64,000 bases of DNA from Bacteroidota bacterium (GCA_026391075.1 JAPLES010000019.1:1-64000), one strand, 5' to 3'. Shown: positions 17,088 through 26,385, numbered from the stretch's first letter. A program made the numbers and translations. The notes: generated by a model not told the origin, from the sequence alone.

Positions 17088-20000
17088 TTAACCAACAAAT
17101 CTTCTTATCAACTGCATAGGTTTTTGCATTTGCCACTTCAAGGTGAACGTAAATTTCTGATACCATTTGGTAATGCCCATCACCTTTTGATTTTCGGAAA
17201 TGTTTTTGGTGGTAACGAGCGGCAAGTGAATCTCCACCATATCTTTAATCAACACTAAACTCAAACCTACTTCGGCAGCCAGTTCTGCTTTCTTCAAATC
17301 GTTAAGCACCAGTGCTATGTTGGCGAATGGCTGAACGGGAAAGAAACGATGGGTGGTTGAAGTAATGTTGAGTGAAGTCAAAAATTTATTGGTTGCGCCA
17401 AAGGTGGTGAGTGAGCGAAAGGCTCCATCGGTCTTAGCAATTTGCCGTCCTAAAATATTATTGCGTCCGTTGCGGTCGAGGTAGTTTTCATCGAGCATGT
17501 AATCTTTTTGTAACCAGTATGCAAAGGTGTTGGTGGTGCCATTGCTCAAATAAAATTTAGGATTAGGCGCAGAAATATCATTTGACGGTTTTGAGTTGAT
17601 AATAAATCCACCTGCAAAAATGCGAACAGACAGACCTTCGTTTTTCTTTTTGTAGCTGATGGTAAAGTTGACTTCGGCAGAAAGATTCACAAACGAATTT
17701 CCTTCGCGCAAAGTCGCCTGCACATTAAACGGATTGCGTGTGGTGTTTCCTTCCACACGATACTTTATTTCGTTCACGAAATATTTTTGCGCTTCTTTTT
17801 TTCCGTTGTCAAAACGAATCCAGTCCACCCAGGCAATTACACTGCGCATATTAAGCGAGTGCGTAAATGGCGAACGCGGGTCGCGCTTTTTAAATTCCAC
17901 ATTAATGTAAGGTTCAATTTTGTTGAACATTAAATTTCGCGGTTCGCTCAAATACGAAAAACGTTTACCTGCCACACCAACCGTGATGCGCTGCATGTTG
18001 TTATCAGGATAAAAATTGTAACTCAATCTACCGAAACCGATAAATTGTTTTGACCCCGTGCCGAATGCAGGCACTAAGAGATAATTGAATTTGCGCTTTG
18101 GAATCAACGTGTTATAGAACGCCAAACCAATCTGAAACTTGTCGTAGTAATTACCACCGATATAAGGCGCAAAGAAAACCTGTGTGCGGTTTTGATTTTC
18201 TACAGAGCCTAGAAACTGAAAGCGAAGTTTTTCAAAATGATGTGCGGCTTTGTTCAGTTTGTAAGTATTGTTCCTTCTATTGATTTCAGGAATTTCCATC
18301 AGCGGGTCTATCTGAACTTTATCTCCGCCATCTGTATTTACTTCAATATTTTTCTTCCCCTCAAAACCATCTACCCAAATTGTTCTGAGAATGGAATCGT
18401 GTTTTAAAACAGAAACAGAAACGGGAGAATTTATTTCACCAATGTTTGATAGAGAAACAAATTTTGTATTTCTATCGTCTATAGTCTTTTGTCTATGGTC
18501 TATTCTGTAATCCACCTGCTTCTTCGTATTAATCAAATCATCAAAAAACCAACTGAGGTTTTTTCCTGTTTCGGTTTCAAACACATTGCGAATATCTTCC
18601 GGCTGCGGATGTTTGTATTGCCATGTTTCAAAATATTTTTTCATCACTTTGTCAAAAACTTCTGTGCCCAAGTAAGCTTCAAGATAACTGAAGATTAACA
18701 TGCTCTTTCCATACACCATTACACCATAATTAAAGTCCGTGAACTTTGAAGATGTTTGTTCCAATGCCTGGTCGTAGTTTTCACGCGCTTGAAACTGATA
18801 GCCCAAATCGTATAAATATTTGTGGCGATATTGATTTACATCAAATGCTTTTCCAATACCGTTTGAAATTCTACTCATCACTTTTTGATTAGGGTATTTA
18901 GTGCGGATGTATCGTTCTTCATAATAAGAATTGATGCCTTCGTCCATCCACGCATGGTCGCGCTCATTACTGCCGAGCATGCCATAAAACCAATTATGCC
19001 CCACCTCATGCGTAATCACATCATCCAATTCAAAAGCATTTCGCGATTCTCCAATTACGGTAACATTGGGATATTCCATTCCCCCACCCGCACTCAATGC
19101 ACCATCAATTGCTGTCACCTGCGCGTAAGGATATTCACCAATCCACTGACTGTAATAAAATATTGCCTCATGCAAATACTCGGGAGCTTTGCTCCACAAC
19201 TTCGCCTGATTATCGGTAAACAAACTCCAGGTGATTACTTTTTTCTTTGAGTACGGCAATTCCACTTCTCCCTTCAATACACGAAAACGTTTATCAGCAA
19301 ACCAACCGAAATCGTGAATGTTGGTTTGCTTGTAGTGAAGTGTTTTAGTTTCTTTTGAAGAAGCCGGAAATTTTTGATTCGGATTATCTACAAAGGTTAC
19401 AATTTTCTTCGTTGCCTCTGAAAGTGAATCGAGCCATTTCTTTTCATCTTCATTTTGCAAATCTCCTGTGGCACCAACCACATAATTCTTAGGCAAGGTT
19501 ATACTCACATCGAACGAACCGAACTCGCTGTAAAATTCTCCCTGGTCTAAATATGGAATAGGATGCCAGCCTGTTTTGTCAAACACCGCAGGCTTCGGGT
19601 ACCATTGCGAAATCTGATAGCTCTGACCAATATGCCCAAGGCGCGAAAATGTTTCGGGCAGCTTTACACGAAACGGAGTGGTGATGCGAACGCTCTCTCC
19701 CGTTTTTAGCGGAGCATTCAAATTCAGTTTTGCAATTTCAAGCGAAGCAGAATCATAATCCCATTTACACGCTTCTGCATTTGTTTTAAAATCTAAGTGG
19801 TCAATAAATCCACGTTGCTCAGGTTTGCTGAAGTAGAAATCCGTTTGACCATTTTCAAAAAGCTGTTTCGCAAACGGTGTGGTTTGGTCGCGGTATGCAT
19901 TAGGCCACAGGTGAAATAAAATATAGTCAAGGGTCTGCGGAGAATTATTTTTGTAATCAATAGTGATAAAACCATCGAGCGAATGAAGTGTATCGTTGAG

Positions 20001-20099
20001 CGTTACTTCAATTTTGTAATCAGTTTGCTGCTGGAAATACACTTGTGAAGAAGCAACAAGTGAGGAGATGATAAGTAAAAGCGCGAAGAGATGTTTCAT
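17088..20099 (-). CDS. Exported M1-family zinc metallopeptidase (aminopeptidase N-like)
   Basis: A 1003-residue protein with a Sec signal peptide of about 18 residues. The M1 fold shows an exopeptidase-type GGGMEYPN, the zinc motif HEVGH at about residues 364-368 and the third ligand Glu in MDEGIN about 19 residues later. The catalytic part ends near residue 530. The remaining 470 residues are a beta-rich C-terminal region of unassigned function that resembles outer-membrane-type strands. It probably degrades peptides in the periplasm or at the cell surface. Residues around RIDHRQKTIDDRN, near the end of the catalytic part, are encoded by an AGACnnn repeat (18471-18513), so they are likely an acquired insert. 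A TATTTTCG element lies 18 bases before the ATG. Confidence 0.92.
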   Translation of the reverse strand: MKHLFALLLIISSLVASSQVYFQQQTDYKIEVTLNDTLHSLDGFITIDYKNNSPQTLDYILFHLWPNAYRDQTTPFAKQLFENGQTDFYFSKPEQRGFIDHLDFKTNAEACKWDYDSASLEIAKLNLNAPLKTGESVRITTPFRVKLPETFSRLGHIGQSYQISQWYPKPAVFDKTGWHPIPYLDQGEFYSEFGSFDVSITLPKNYVVGATGDLQNEDEKKWLDSLSEATKKIVTFVDNPNQKFPASSKETKTLHYKQTNIHDFGWFADKRFRVLKGEVELPYSKKKVITWSLFTDNQAKLWSKAPEYLHEAIFYYSQWIGEYPYAQVTAIDGALSAGGGMEYPNVTVIGESRNAFELDDVITHEVGHNWFYGMLGSNERDHAWMDEGINSYYEERYIRTKYPNQKVMSRISNGIGKAFDVNQYRHKYLYDLGYQFQARENYDQALEQTSSKFTDFNYGVMVYGKSMLIFSYLEAYLGTEVFDKVMKKYFETWQYKHPQPEDIRNVFETETGKNLSWFFDDLINTKKQVDYRIDHRQKTIDDRNTKFVSLSNIGEINSPVSVSVLKHDSILRTIWVDGFEGKKNIEVNTDGGDKVQIDPLMEIPEINRRNNTYKLNKAAHHFEKLRFQFLGSVENQNRTQVFFAPYIGGNYYDKFQIGLAFYNTLIPKRKFNYLLVPAFGTGSKQFIGFGRLSYNFYPDNNMQRITVGVAGKRFSYLSEPRNLMFNKIEPYINVEFKKRDPRSPFTHSLNMRSVIAWVDWIRFDNGKKEAQKYFVNEIKYRVEGNTTRNPFNVQATLREGNSFVNLSAEVNFTISYKKKNEGLSVRIFAGGFIINSKPSNDISAPNPKFYLSNGTTNTFAYWLQKDYMLDENYLDRNGRNNILGRQIAKTDGAFRSLTTFGATNKFLTSLNITSTTHRFFPVQPFANIALVLNDLKKAELAAEVGLSLVLIKDMVEIHLPLVTTKNISENQKVMGITKWYQKFTFTLKWQMQKPMQLIRRFVG
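18471..18513 (-). repeat. AGACnnn 7-bp periodic repeat inside the M1 peptidase gene
   Basis: On the minus strand the units AGACCAT, AGACAAA, AGACTAT and AGACGAT follow one another with a strict 7-base period. They stay in frame with the peptidase and encode RIDHRQKTIDDRN. Confidence 0.75.
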
Positions 20100-20147
20100 A
20101 GTGTAACGGTAATGAAACGAAAATAGAAAAATAGAAGCGAGAAGAAA

Positions 20148-20609
20148 TTACTGATGAATGGTCAACACATCAGTTGTGATGGTGTTGCTTTCATTACCCT
20201 GACGGTCTTTAATGTAAATAGAATAAGTAGCAGTTTCAGAACTGTGACTGTCGTCAATAAATCCTTGTGCAGGTAATTCAAACGACTGATTGCCTTTGAT
20301 AATAATATTCGCGTTATCAGGAGCTAACTGTGGAATACGATACTCGTATGTAACGCTGTTGCGACTATCAGTGCAGAAAAGATTTTTTGCATCAGGTGTA
20401 TTATCGCCAAGGTCACCATCGCCATCGGTAAATTCAAAAGTGATAACTACTTTATCAGAATTTTTAAGTGCCGAAGACGGAGTCATCGAAATAAATTTGA
20501 TAGACGGCACCTTCGAAATTTCGACTTGCTTCTTAGTGGCATCGCTGCAACCTGAAACCATAAAAAGCAAAACAGCTACCGATAAAAAGAATACAAAATT
20601 TTTCTTCAT
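20148..20609 (-). CDS. Small lipoprotein of unknown function
   Basis: This 153-residue protein has a lipoprotein signal peptide with lipobox Val-Ser-Gly-Cys (C21). The mature part is one predicted beta-sandwich-like domain with TFEFTDGDGDLGDN, a calcium-binding-like acidic turn also seen in Bacteroidota surface lipoproteins. The last in a run of five exported-protein genes on the minus strand; the next gene upstream ends 18 bases before it. Probably attached to the outer membrane. No enzyme motif is visible. Confidence 0.8.
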   Translation of the reverse strand: MKKNFVFFLSVAVLLFMVSGCSDATKKQVEISKVPSIKFISMTPSSALKNSDKVVITFEFTDGDGDLGDNTPDAKNLFCTDSRNSVTYEYRIPQLAPDNANIIIKGNQSFELPAQGFIDDSHSSETATYSIYIKDRQGNESNTITTDVLTIHQ

Positions 20610-20627
20610 GTCTTTTTGAAATAAAAT

Positions 20628-21584
20628 TTACTGCCGTATAAAACTCCAAAACGTTTTGTAATAAAAAATAGTTTCTGTGCGCGGAAATTCTGTGTTGTTT
20701 GGATGGTGACCATCACTTACATAATAGCGCATAAACAAAGTATCGTTTGCCGGCAATAGACTAGCAGGTATTGTTGCTACTAAAAATGAATCTCCACCGG
20801 CTGCAAAGTATGTTGCTGTGTAAGAACTTGCGCTGCTAAAGTCATCTTCTTTTGTTGAAATTTTAAGCTTGTTATAGGTCAGGTTGCTCATACTTGTATG
20901 GTCATCACTTGCTTTCATAGCCATAAAAAAAGAAGTAACTGATAAAGGCACCACAAACGGACTATAAGGAATTGCTGTATCCATTCGAGTAACTGAATAA
21001 TAAGTTTGATAATCAGAACTAATACCAAAAACGAGAGGAGAAATTACCGGTTCTGCATCTGGCTCAGTCATTATATTCCCTGCTATATCGCGCGCACCGT
21101 GCATAATCCATGAAGCAATTAAGTTGATACTTGAATCGGGAAGCGGCACACCAATACCATCCTGTGGCATTCTGTCATCGGTGGTTACAAAACAGCAATT
21201 CGTTATTCGCTCGTACAAAACAGATCTATTCGTATCATTTGGAATTACTCGATACTTGAATTGATTAGCCACATTGTTTTTATTAATGAGCGCAAACACA
21301 AGCGTAGAAAAAGATGATTGTGGAGTTCTGAAATCTGGCTCAAAATTTCCTACGTGGCACCCGGGCAAAGCACAACGCGTAGACAAAACTTTTTTATGCA
21401 CGAAAGCAATCGTAAGTGAATCTAAAGGAATGCCATATGCAGTGGTATCACCTCGATGAATATCATCGTAAGGATTATGCGGCACTACATTTTCGTCAAT
21501 AGTTTTTGTGCATGAGTAAATGAGCAACGAACAGGTTGCAAAAAATACTGCGCCAATAAAAAACAAACGATGCTTCAAATTCAT
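20628..21584 (-). CDS. Lipoprotein with cytochrome c-like motif
   Basis: A 318-residue lipoprotein (signal peptide ending Ile-Tyr-Ser-Cys, C25). Residues 60-185 resemble a cytochrome c-like domain of the kind found in Planctomycete-type surface proteins. They include VLSTRCALPGCHVG, a C-x4-CH variant of the CxxCH heme site, and a later DDRMPQDG in which Met could be the distal ligand. The last 130 residues look like an Ig-like beta domain ending in a Trp-rich tail. It is co-oriented with an alkaline-phosphatase-superfamily protein 16 bases upstream. Heme binding is not certain because of the wider spacing between the Cys residues. Confidence 0.7.
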   Translation of the reverse strand: MNLKHRLFFIGAVFFATCSLLIYSCTKTIDENVVPHNPYDDIHRGDTTAYGIPLDSLTIAFVHKKVLSTRCALPGCHVGNFEPDFRTPQSSFSTLVFALINKNNVANQFKYRVIPNDTNRSVLYERITNCCFVTTDDRMPQDGIGVPLPDSSINLIASWIMHGARDIAGNIMTEPDAEPVISPLVFGISSDYQTYYSVTRMDTAIPYSPFVVPLSVTSFFMAMKASDDHTSMSNLTYNKLKISTKEDDFSSASSYTATYFAAGGDSFLVATIPASLLPANDTLFMRYYVSDGHHPNNTEFPRTETIFYYKTFWSFIRQ

Positions 21585-21600
21585 TTTCTATTTTTTTTAA

Positions 21601-22884
21601 TTAGGTGTAAGCTTCTGTTAAAATTCTTCCGCTTAACAATCCTGAACTTATGTCTGTATCGAAGCCCAAAATATTGGCAACTGTAGGAACTATATCAATA
21701 GTCTCTCCTTGAACAGCACTAATTACTTGCCCTTGTTTAATTCCAGCACCTGCCATCAAGCAAAATATTTCACGGCTCATGGTATCGTTATTATGGTCAA
21801 GCGCTTTTCTTCCGTAAGCATCTACAACAGTATTTGGCAATTGATTTCTTCCATGTTCCGGAACAACAATTAAGACGGTATCATTTGCTAAACCACTCGT
21901 AGTTTGAATAGTATTCCACAATTTGTAAAGTGCATAATCGGCAAGACCGATAGCATTTACATACTTAGTGTAATCAAAATGGGCAATATCAATATCGGTC
22001 ATGTTAATTACAGTGAGTTCCGGTTTAAAGCGTTCAAGAATTTTAGTGCCGAAATAAATATTTTTCATGTCTCCTGTCATACTTGAACCTACTCCCCACG
22101 GGTCCTGAACAGTTGGCAAAAGAGCCATCATGTCGTTCAAAAATAATTGCAAAAGTTCAGCATCGGCAGGAGAGTTTACCATGCCCGATGATGCCGCTTG
22201 TGTCGGAATTTTAAATTGACCATTGGCAAAATCGCGCATCATATCGCACTTTGTTTTTTCTGCAGCGGTAAACGAAACCGGATTCCCTAATGATGCATAT
22301 TGACTAAAAAATGAAAAAGGCTGAATCATATTTGCGCCATAAGCGGCACCGTAACCATCATACGAACTGTAATTCAAAAAAGGATAGGGCCCTAGAGAAT
22401 TACTCACCCACCAGGCATTGAGTGCATTATTCGTTGGCGAATTGTGTTTGCGGTAATACTCAAAAATAGTTGGAAACGGGGGCGGCTGTTTTAATTGAAT
22501 AGACTGGTCGCTATAAACACCGGTCATAAGTGCAGCATGTGCGTTGTAGTGACCCGTTGGTCCCGAAGCGTACTGAAATTTTTGAAAAAGTGTTCCTTGA
22601 CTTTGAAGGGTAGTGCCGGTTAACGTAGGCAACACGGTAACTCCCGGAGCAATATCGGGACTAATTGATTCGGTTCCGTTCAGCATGTTGCGCATCAGGT
22701 TTCCTTCGGCTTTGCCTACGCTTTCTAAATTTCTTACTCCACCTCCAAACACACAAACCACCACGTGATTGGCTATGCGCGAACCACTGCGAGCAAACAA
22801 TCTTCCGCTGGGCAGAATATACGGCAGCACCATACTTCCTGCTGCGGTGAGGGCTGCATTTTTTATAAACTGTTTTCTTTTCAT
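21601..22884 (-). CDS. Exported alkaline-phosphatase-superfamily (sulfatase/DUF1501-like) protein
   Basis: A 427-residue protein whose N-terminus MKRKQFIKNAALTAAGS is a Tat-like or Sec signal with a Lys-Arg-Lys start and a small-residue hydrophobic core, as in DUF1501 proteins. The fold is recognised by VVVCVFGGGVRN near the start (metal-site region, but without the usual Asp-Gly), NMTDIDIAHFDY and VLIVVPEHGRN (about 340-350, metal-ligand His), then DIVPTVANILGF. DUF1501-type proteins often sit beside cytochrome-containing DUF1549/DUF1553 proteins in Planctomycetes, and the present neighbourhood is similar. The substrate is unknown. Confidence 0.72.
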   Translation of the reverse strand: MKRKQFIKNAALTAAGSMVLPYILPSGRLFARSGSRIANHVVVCVFGGGVRNLESVGKAEGNLMRNMLNGTESISPDIAPGVTVLPTLTGTTLQSQGTLFQKFQYASGPTGHYNAHAALMTGVYSDQSIQLKQPPPFPTIFEYYRKHNSPTNNALNAWWVSNSLGPYPFLNYSSYDGYGAAYGANMIQPFSFFSQYASLGNPVSFTAAEKTKCDMMRDFANGQFKIPTQAASSGMVNSPADAELLQLFLNDMMALLPTVQDPWGVGSSMTGDMKNIYFGTKILERFKPELTVINMTDIDIAHFDYTKYVNAIGLADYALYKLWNTIQTTSGLANDTVLIVVPEHGRNQLPNTVVDAYGRKALDHNNDTMSREIFCLMAGAGIKQGQVISAVQGETIDIVPTVANILGFDTDISSGLLSGRILTEAYT

Positions 22885-22910
22885 GAGAGCCTATTAAGTA
22901 GTTTGTTTCA

Positions 22911-22930
22911 TCCCGCTTTTCTTAGCGGGA
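22911..22930. repeat. Short palindrome TCCCGCT/AGCGGGA
   Basis: A 7-bp perfect stem with a 6-base loop in the gap between two genes of the lipoprotein cluster. A similar CATCCCG...AGCG(A)GAAG sequence recurs at about 51691-51710, so this may be a dispersed element. Confidence 0.5.
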
Positions 22931-22961
22931 AGTAATTAGACAATACAATTCTTCTTTACTT

Positions 22962-22990
22962 CAGCATTCCGAATTCAACATTCAGCATTA
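22962..22990 (-). repeat. TGCTGAAT-type degenerate repeat abutting a stop codon
   Basis: On the minus strand a degenerate run of TGCTGAATGTTGAATTC and GGAATGCTGAAG starts directly at the TAA stop of the lipoprotein gene at 22988. It looks like a dispersed simple repeat that landed at a gene end. Confidence 0.45.
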
Positions 22991-23503
22991 ATAATACCTG
23001 TATTCATCACTTGTCATCAAGGTATAGTAAACCATCTTAGGAGTAATATCTGCATTTTTTTCAATCATGTCTTTCACTTTCCACGCTTCAAATTCATTCG
23101 GCTTTCGGTTGTAAAAACGCAGATAAGTATTTTGAACAAAGCTTGAAATATCGCTGCGCATAACGGTGTTAGAAGGAATAAGCGAATTTGCCTGCTGCAA
23201 AAAAGTTTTGATAATCATGTCCTCAATAATTTTTTTGTCGCCTAACGACTGATAAGCAATATCAAGCTTATTGAGTTGGTCGTTGGTAATGCTGGAATTA
23301 TTCAAATCGCTGTAAGCAATAGAAACGAATTGTGTGGTTGTTTTAAGTGTTTGCTTTTGCGAAGCACTTTGATAAATCTCTTTAGTCTGTATATCATAGA
23401 TGTATCGATCTTCAATTGTTTTTGTATTGCAACCTATATGCAGCATGGCAACCGAAAACAAAAGAACCATCAATCCTCTTCTAAATAGTTTAACCGTTTT
23501 CAT
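22988..23503 (-). CDS. Lipoprotein of unknown function (DUF4214-like C-terminus)
   Basis: A 171-residue protein with a lipoprotein signal peptide (lipobox His-Ile-Gly-Cys, C25). The C-terminal 70 residues are helical and contain FVQNTYLRFYNRKPNEFE and YYTLMTSDEYRYY. This pattern is reminiscent of DUF4214/DUF1549-like domains (Tyr...GReP...Ser-x-Glu-Tyr). The next gene upstream has a related segment, so the two are probably paralogous or partner subunits. No catalytic motif is visible. It lies in the middle of the five-gene exported cluster and is 29 bases from the next gene. Confidence 0.7.
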   Translation of the reverse strand: MKTVKLFRRGLMVLLFSVAMLHIGCNTKTIEDRYIYDIQTKEIYQSASQKQTLKTTTQFVSIAYSDLNNSSITNDQLNKLDIAYQSLGDKKIIEDMIIKTFLQQANSLIPSNTVMRSDISSFVQNTYLRFYNRKPNEFEAWKVKDMIEKNADITPKMVYYTLMTSDEYRYY

Positions 23504-23532
23504 CGTATCTGTTTTTGTTCGTGCAAAATGGA

Positions 23533-24408
23533 TTAGTGAATTCCTGCGTATTCATCCAGTGAAAAAATTTCGAGCTGCAAATCTTTATAGTTTTCGTTGG
23601 CTTTATAAATGCCGGCATAGTAGGCCATCTCCGCAGAATTCGGTTCTCGGAATAAATACTTTTTGTAGATATAACGCACCTGTCCTTCGTAAAAATCATT
23701 AGTGCGAAAAAAAATACCGAGGTAATCGTTTTTGTCTTTCCCCGTTTGCAGAAAGGCCAATGAGTTTTGTCCCTCAACCATTATCTTACAGTTAGTCAAT
23801 TCATATTCGGTCGGATATCGAAAAAGAAAATTTTGAAACGTGGAAACCACAAAGTTTTCGGTACCCATGTTCAACTGGTCGTAGAAATAATTGTTGGTGG
23901 TTCTCCGCAGCATCTCTCTATAATTACAAGTGCCCGCATTCATTTGTTGTAAAGTGGTTTGCAAAGTATCGAGTCGTGTAATCTCAAAACGAATAAGCGG
24001 ATAAAACGGAGCATAATCGGGAATAGTCAACCCATTTTGATAAACGAAAATTTGCTGAGCAATATCAAACGAATCAGTATTGCCTAAGTATTCACTTCGT
24101 GCAAGAATTACCAAATTGGAATTTACTTCTGGTCGGTTCAACAAAGCCTGAACAAACTGTTTTCGATCTGCTACCGAAAAATTATGTTGTCGCAAAACAA
24201 CAAGGGCATCGGTTCTTTCGCTACCTACAGGTTCTCGTCCAATAATATTGATGTAAGCTTTGTTCACATAAATATTGATGGTAGCAGAATCAATACTGTA
24301 ATCAGGCGGTGGCACGTTGCCGGGTATAATCACATCTCGATAAACGGTTTCTTTTTTGCAACTCGAAATGCAAAAAACAATTACAAGAAAATAGAAAAGA
24401 TGGCGCAT
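23533..24408 (-). CDS. Lipoprotein of unknown function (DUF1549/DUF4214-like repeats)
   Basis: A 291-residue protein with a lipoprotein signal peptide (lipobox Ile-Ser-Ser-Cys, C17). Two helical segments share the pattern of the preceding lipoprotein: VNKAYINIIGREPVGSERTD (residues about 49-68) and YIYKKYLFREPNSAEM near the C-terminus. DUF1549 proteins start in the same way and normally accompany cytochrome-like and DUF1501 proteins. It is the first gene of the minus-strand cluster, with a candidate promoter at 24427-24457. Placement in an outer-membrane complex is inferred from the shared signals and context. Confidence 0.7.
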   Translation of the reverse strand: MRHLFYFLVIVFCISSCKKETVYRDVIIPGNVPPPDYSIDSATINIYVNKAYINIIGREPVGSERTDALVVLRQHNFSVADRKQFVQALLNRPEVNSNLVILARSEYLGNTDSFDIAQQIFVYQNGLTIPDYAPFYPLIRFEITRLDTLQTTLQQMNAGTCNYREMLRRTTNNYFYDQLNMGTENFVVSTFQNFLFRYPTEYELTNCKIMVEGQNSLAFLQTGKDKNDYLGIFFRTNDFYEGQVRYIYKKYLFREPNSAEMAYYAGIYKANENYKDLQLEIFSLDEYAGIH

Positions 24409-24426
24409 AGGTTATTTCTGTAAAAC

Positions 24427-24457
24427 CAAAATATACGAAATGATTTAAGTAAACAAA
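24427..24457 (-). promoter_or_regulatory. Candidate promoter of the lipoprotein/cytochrome cluster
   Basis: On the minus strand a TTTG box (24454-24457) is followed 18 bases later by TATATTTTG (24427-24435), close to the Bacteroidota -33/-7 consensus. The ATG of the first lipoprotein is 18 bases downstream. Confidence 0.45.
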
Positions 24458-24484
24458 CAGAGTCATTTTATATTTTCGTTAATC

Positions 24485-25362
24485 ATGACCGTAGAAGAAA
24501 ACATTGCCAAACTTGATGCGCTCGTAAAAATTATCGCTCCGGGAATTTTTGCACTCACCGTGGCTATGGTTCTATTGGAAGTAGTAGTGCTCATGTTTCG
24601 CAAAGTTCAAATGAATCATAAAGGCGGAGCAGTGAGTTTAATTTCTGGTGTAGGCGTTTTTGGTTTCGAAGCAGTGGCTGATTTCCTTTTTTATCTCGCC
24701 CTTAGCTATTGGATGTATAACCACCGCATTTTCGAACTTGGCTTTGAGTGGTATGTATGGGTTGCTTGTTTTATGCTGTTCGATTTTATTTTTTATTGGA
24801 GCCATCGCATTCAACATGAAGTACGTTTGCTCTGGTGTTTTCATTCTCCGCATCACAGCACTCCCGAAATGCGGCTTTCCTCGGCAGTGCGCGGCTCTGT
24901 ATTTGCTGGATGTGTGCGCTGGGTATTCATCCGCTTATGTTCATTACCGTTCGCACTTTCTCTCGGGTGTGGGGAGTGCTCGAACATGTGCACGAATCAT
25001 TCGTGGGTTATCACCCCTGGCTCAACAAAATTTTTATTACGCCCGATGTGCATCGCGTGCATCATGGAACAAACATTCAATACTTAGACCGTAACTATTC
25101 AGAAATACTTTCCATTTGGGACAGGATGTTTGGCACCTATGAAGAGTATAACGAGAAACCCGTTTACGGCATCATGAAAAAAATTGACACTGATAATTTT
25201 GTGCAGGTACAAACTCATGCCTGGCTCGATTTACGTAACGATTTGAAACAAACAAGCGGATGGAAAAATAAATTGAAACTGCTTTACATGCCGCCTGGCT
25301 GGTTTCCCGATGGAAGAGATTTTACAGCAACAACGCTGAAGAAAAAATTACTATTGAGTTGA
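24485..25362 (+). pseudogene. Sterol desaturase / fatty acid hydroxylase family protein, frameshifted
   Basis: Two overlapping frames together make one complete integral-membrane di-iron hydroxylase. The first frame (from 24485) gives three hydrophobic segments and the His clusters SHRIQH and HSPHHS. The second frame (to 25362) continues with CALGIHPLMF, HVHESF and DVHRVHHG. The switch falls at about 24903-24912, where loss of one base explains the change (GSVF is followed by WMCALG one frame over). All His boxes needed for iron binding are present across the two parts. It is either a recent frameshift mutation or a base-calling error. A TATTTTCG element lies 6 bases before the ATG. The stop overlaps the end of the convergent TPR gene by 12 bases. 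Confidence 0.88.
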
Positions 25363-26274
25363 TTGAGTCCTCAATAGTTCTATTTCCTGCAAAAGTTCAT
25401 CGGCTTGTTTTAGCGAAGCTTGATTATCGAGGCGAACTAAAATTTCATGACACTTGCTTAGGTTATCAAGTGCAAGTGGAAATTGTTTTTTCTGTTTGTT
25501 CAACTCAGCAAGATTGAAATACGAAATTGCTAAATGCTCCGGAGTACCTACTTTGATTCTAAGATCAAGCGCTTTGTTTAAATACCCTTCAGCTTTTTCT
25601 AAATCGATCAATCGTAAATAACAGCCGCCCAAATTACTATAGCAGGCAGCCATGTTTTGAAGGTCGTAATCATCTTCATAAATTTTTAGTGCAGAAATAT
25701 AGTATGCCAATGCTTCTTCATAGTTACCCGCTCGTACACAAAAAGTTCCAATTCCGTTTAGGCTTGATGCTTTCCGCGTTGGAACAGATGCTGTCCCCGG
25801 CATTTCCAAAATTTGCTGCAAATATTCTATAGAAACTTTTGCTTCGCCCCCCCTATAGTGATTGTTAATAGCCAACGAATACAAAACATTTGTTTTTTGC
25901 GCATAGGGTACCGGTGAAAAATCTTCCAGCAGTTGAAGTGCTTGTAACAAATAGTTTTCGGCATGAGCATGTTCGCCAATATGCGCATATGCATGTCCCG
26001 TTACCCAATGATGTCTTTCTATTAACGAAACATGATCTGATTCTTTATATTTTTCAATTGCCTGCAAGGAATTTTCGATAGCCTTTGCGTACTGTGAGTA
26101 AAAATGAATTTGTGCCAAGCTTTGATTAAAGGCTAAACTCAACTGTACTTCTTCATCGGCATAATTGGAATACTGTAATGATAAATCATGCAACTCATTG
26201 AGCGCAAAATCGCTATTGCGTTGCAGATACTCTCGATTTGTTTTTAGTAATTCTAGAATTTGAGAACTAGTCAT
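25351..26274 (-). CDS. Tetratricopeptide-repeat protein
   Basis: This 307-residue protein is almost entirely helical and has no signal peptide. At least five TPR units are visible. The clearest are ASSLNGIGTFCVRAGNYEEA, MAACYSNLGGCYLRLIDLEK and AISYFNLAELNKQKKQFPLA, each with the Gly/Ala/Tyr spacing of TPRs. Proteins like this are often the sensor half of larger regulators, such as adenylate cyclases or LuxR/AraC regulators, but no output domain follows. It may be a free-standing adaptor. A TATATTCG sequence lies 15 bases before the ATG. The end overlaps the convergent hydroxylase pseudogene. Confidence 0.85.
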   Translation of the reverse strand: MTSSQILELLKTNREYLQRNSDFALNELHDLSLQYSNYADEEVQLSLAFNQSLAQIHFYSQYAKAIENSLQAIEKYKESDHVSLIERHHWVTGHAYAHIGEHAHAENYLLQALQLLEDFSPVPYAQKTNVLYSLAINNHYRGGEAKVSIEYLQQILEMPGTASVPTRKASSLNGIGTFCVRAGNYEEALAYYISALKIYEDDYDLQNMAACYSNLGGCYLRLIDLEKAEGYLNKALDLRIKVGTPEHLAISYFNLAELNKQKKQFPLALDNLSKCHEILVRLDNQASLKQADELLQEIELLRTQSTQ

Positions 26275-26351
26275 AAAAAATTAAGCAGGCGAATATATTA
26301 TAGTATTAACTATTCTTGAAACCAAAATCTCACGAGCATTGGGGATTCAAA

Positions 26352-26385
26352 AAAAAGTCCTTCGCATTACTGCAAAGGACTTTTT
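26352..26385. terminator. Bidirectional intrinsic terminator
   Basis: A perfect 11-bp stem (AAAAAGTCCTT at 26352-26362 pairs with 26375-26385) has flanking A and T runs. It lies 36 bases past the stop of the giant adhesin gene on the minus strand. Confidence 0.88.
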
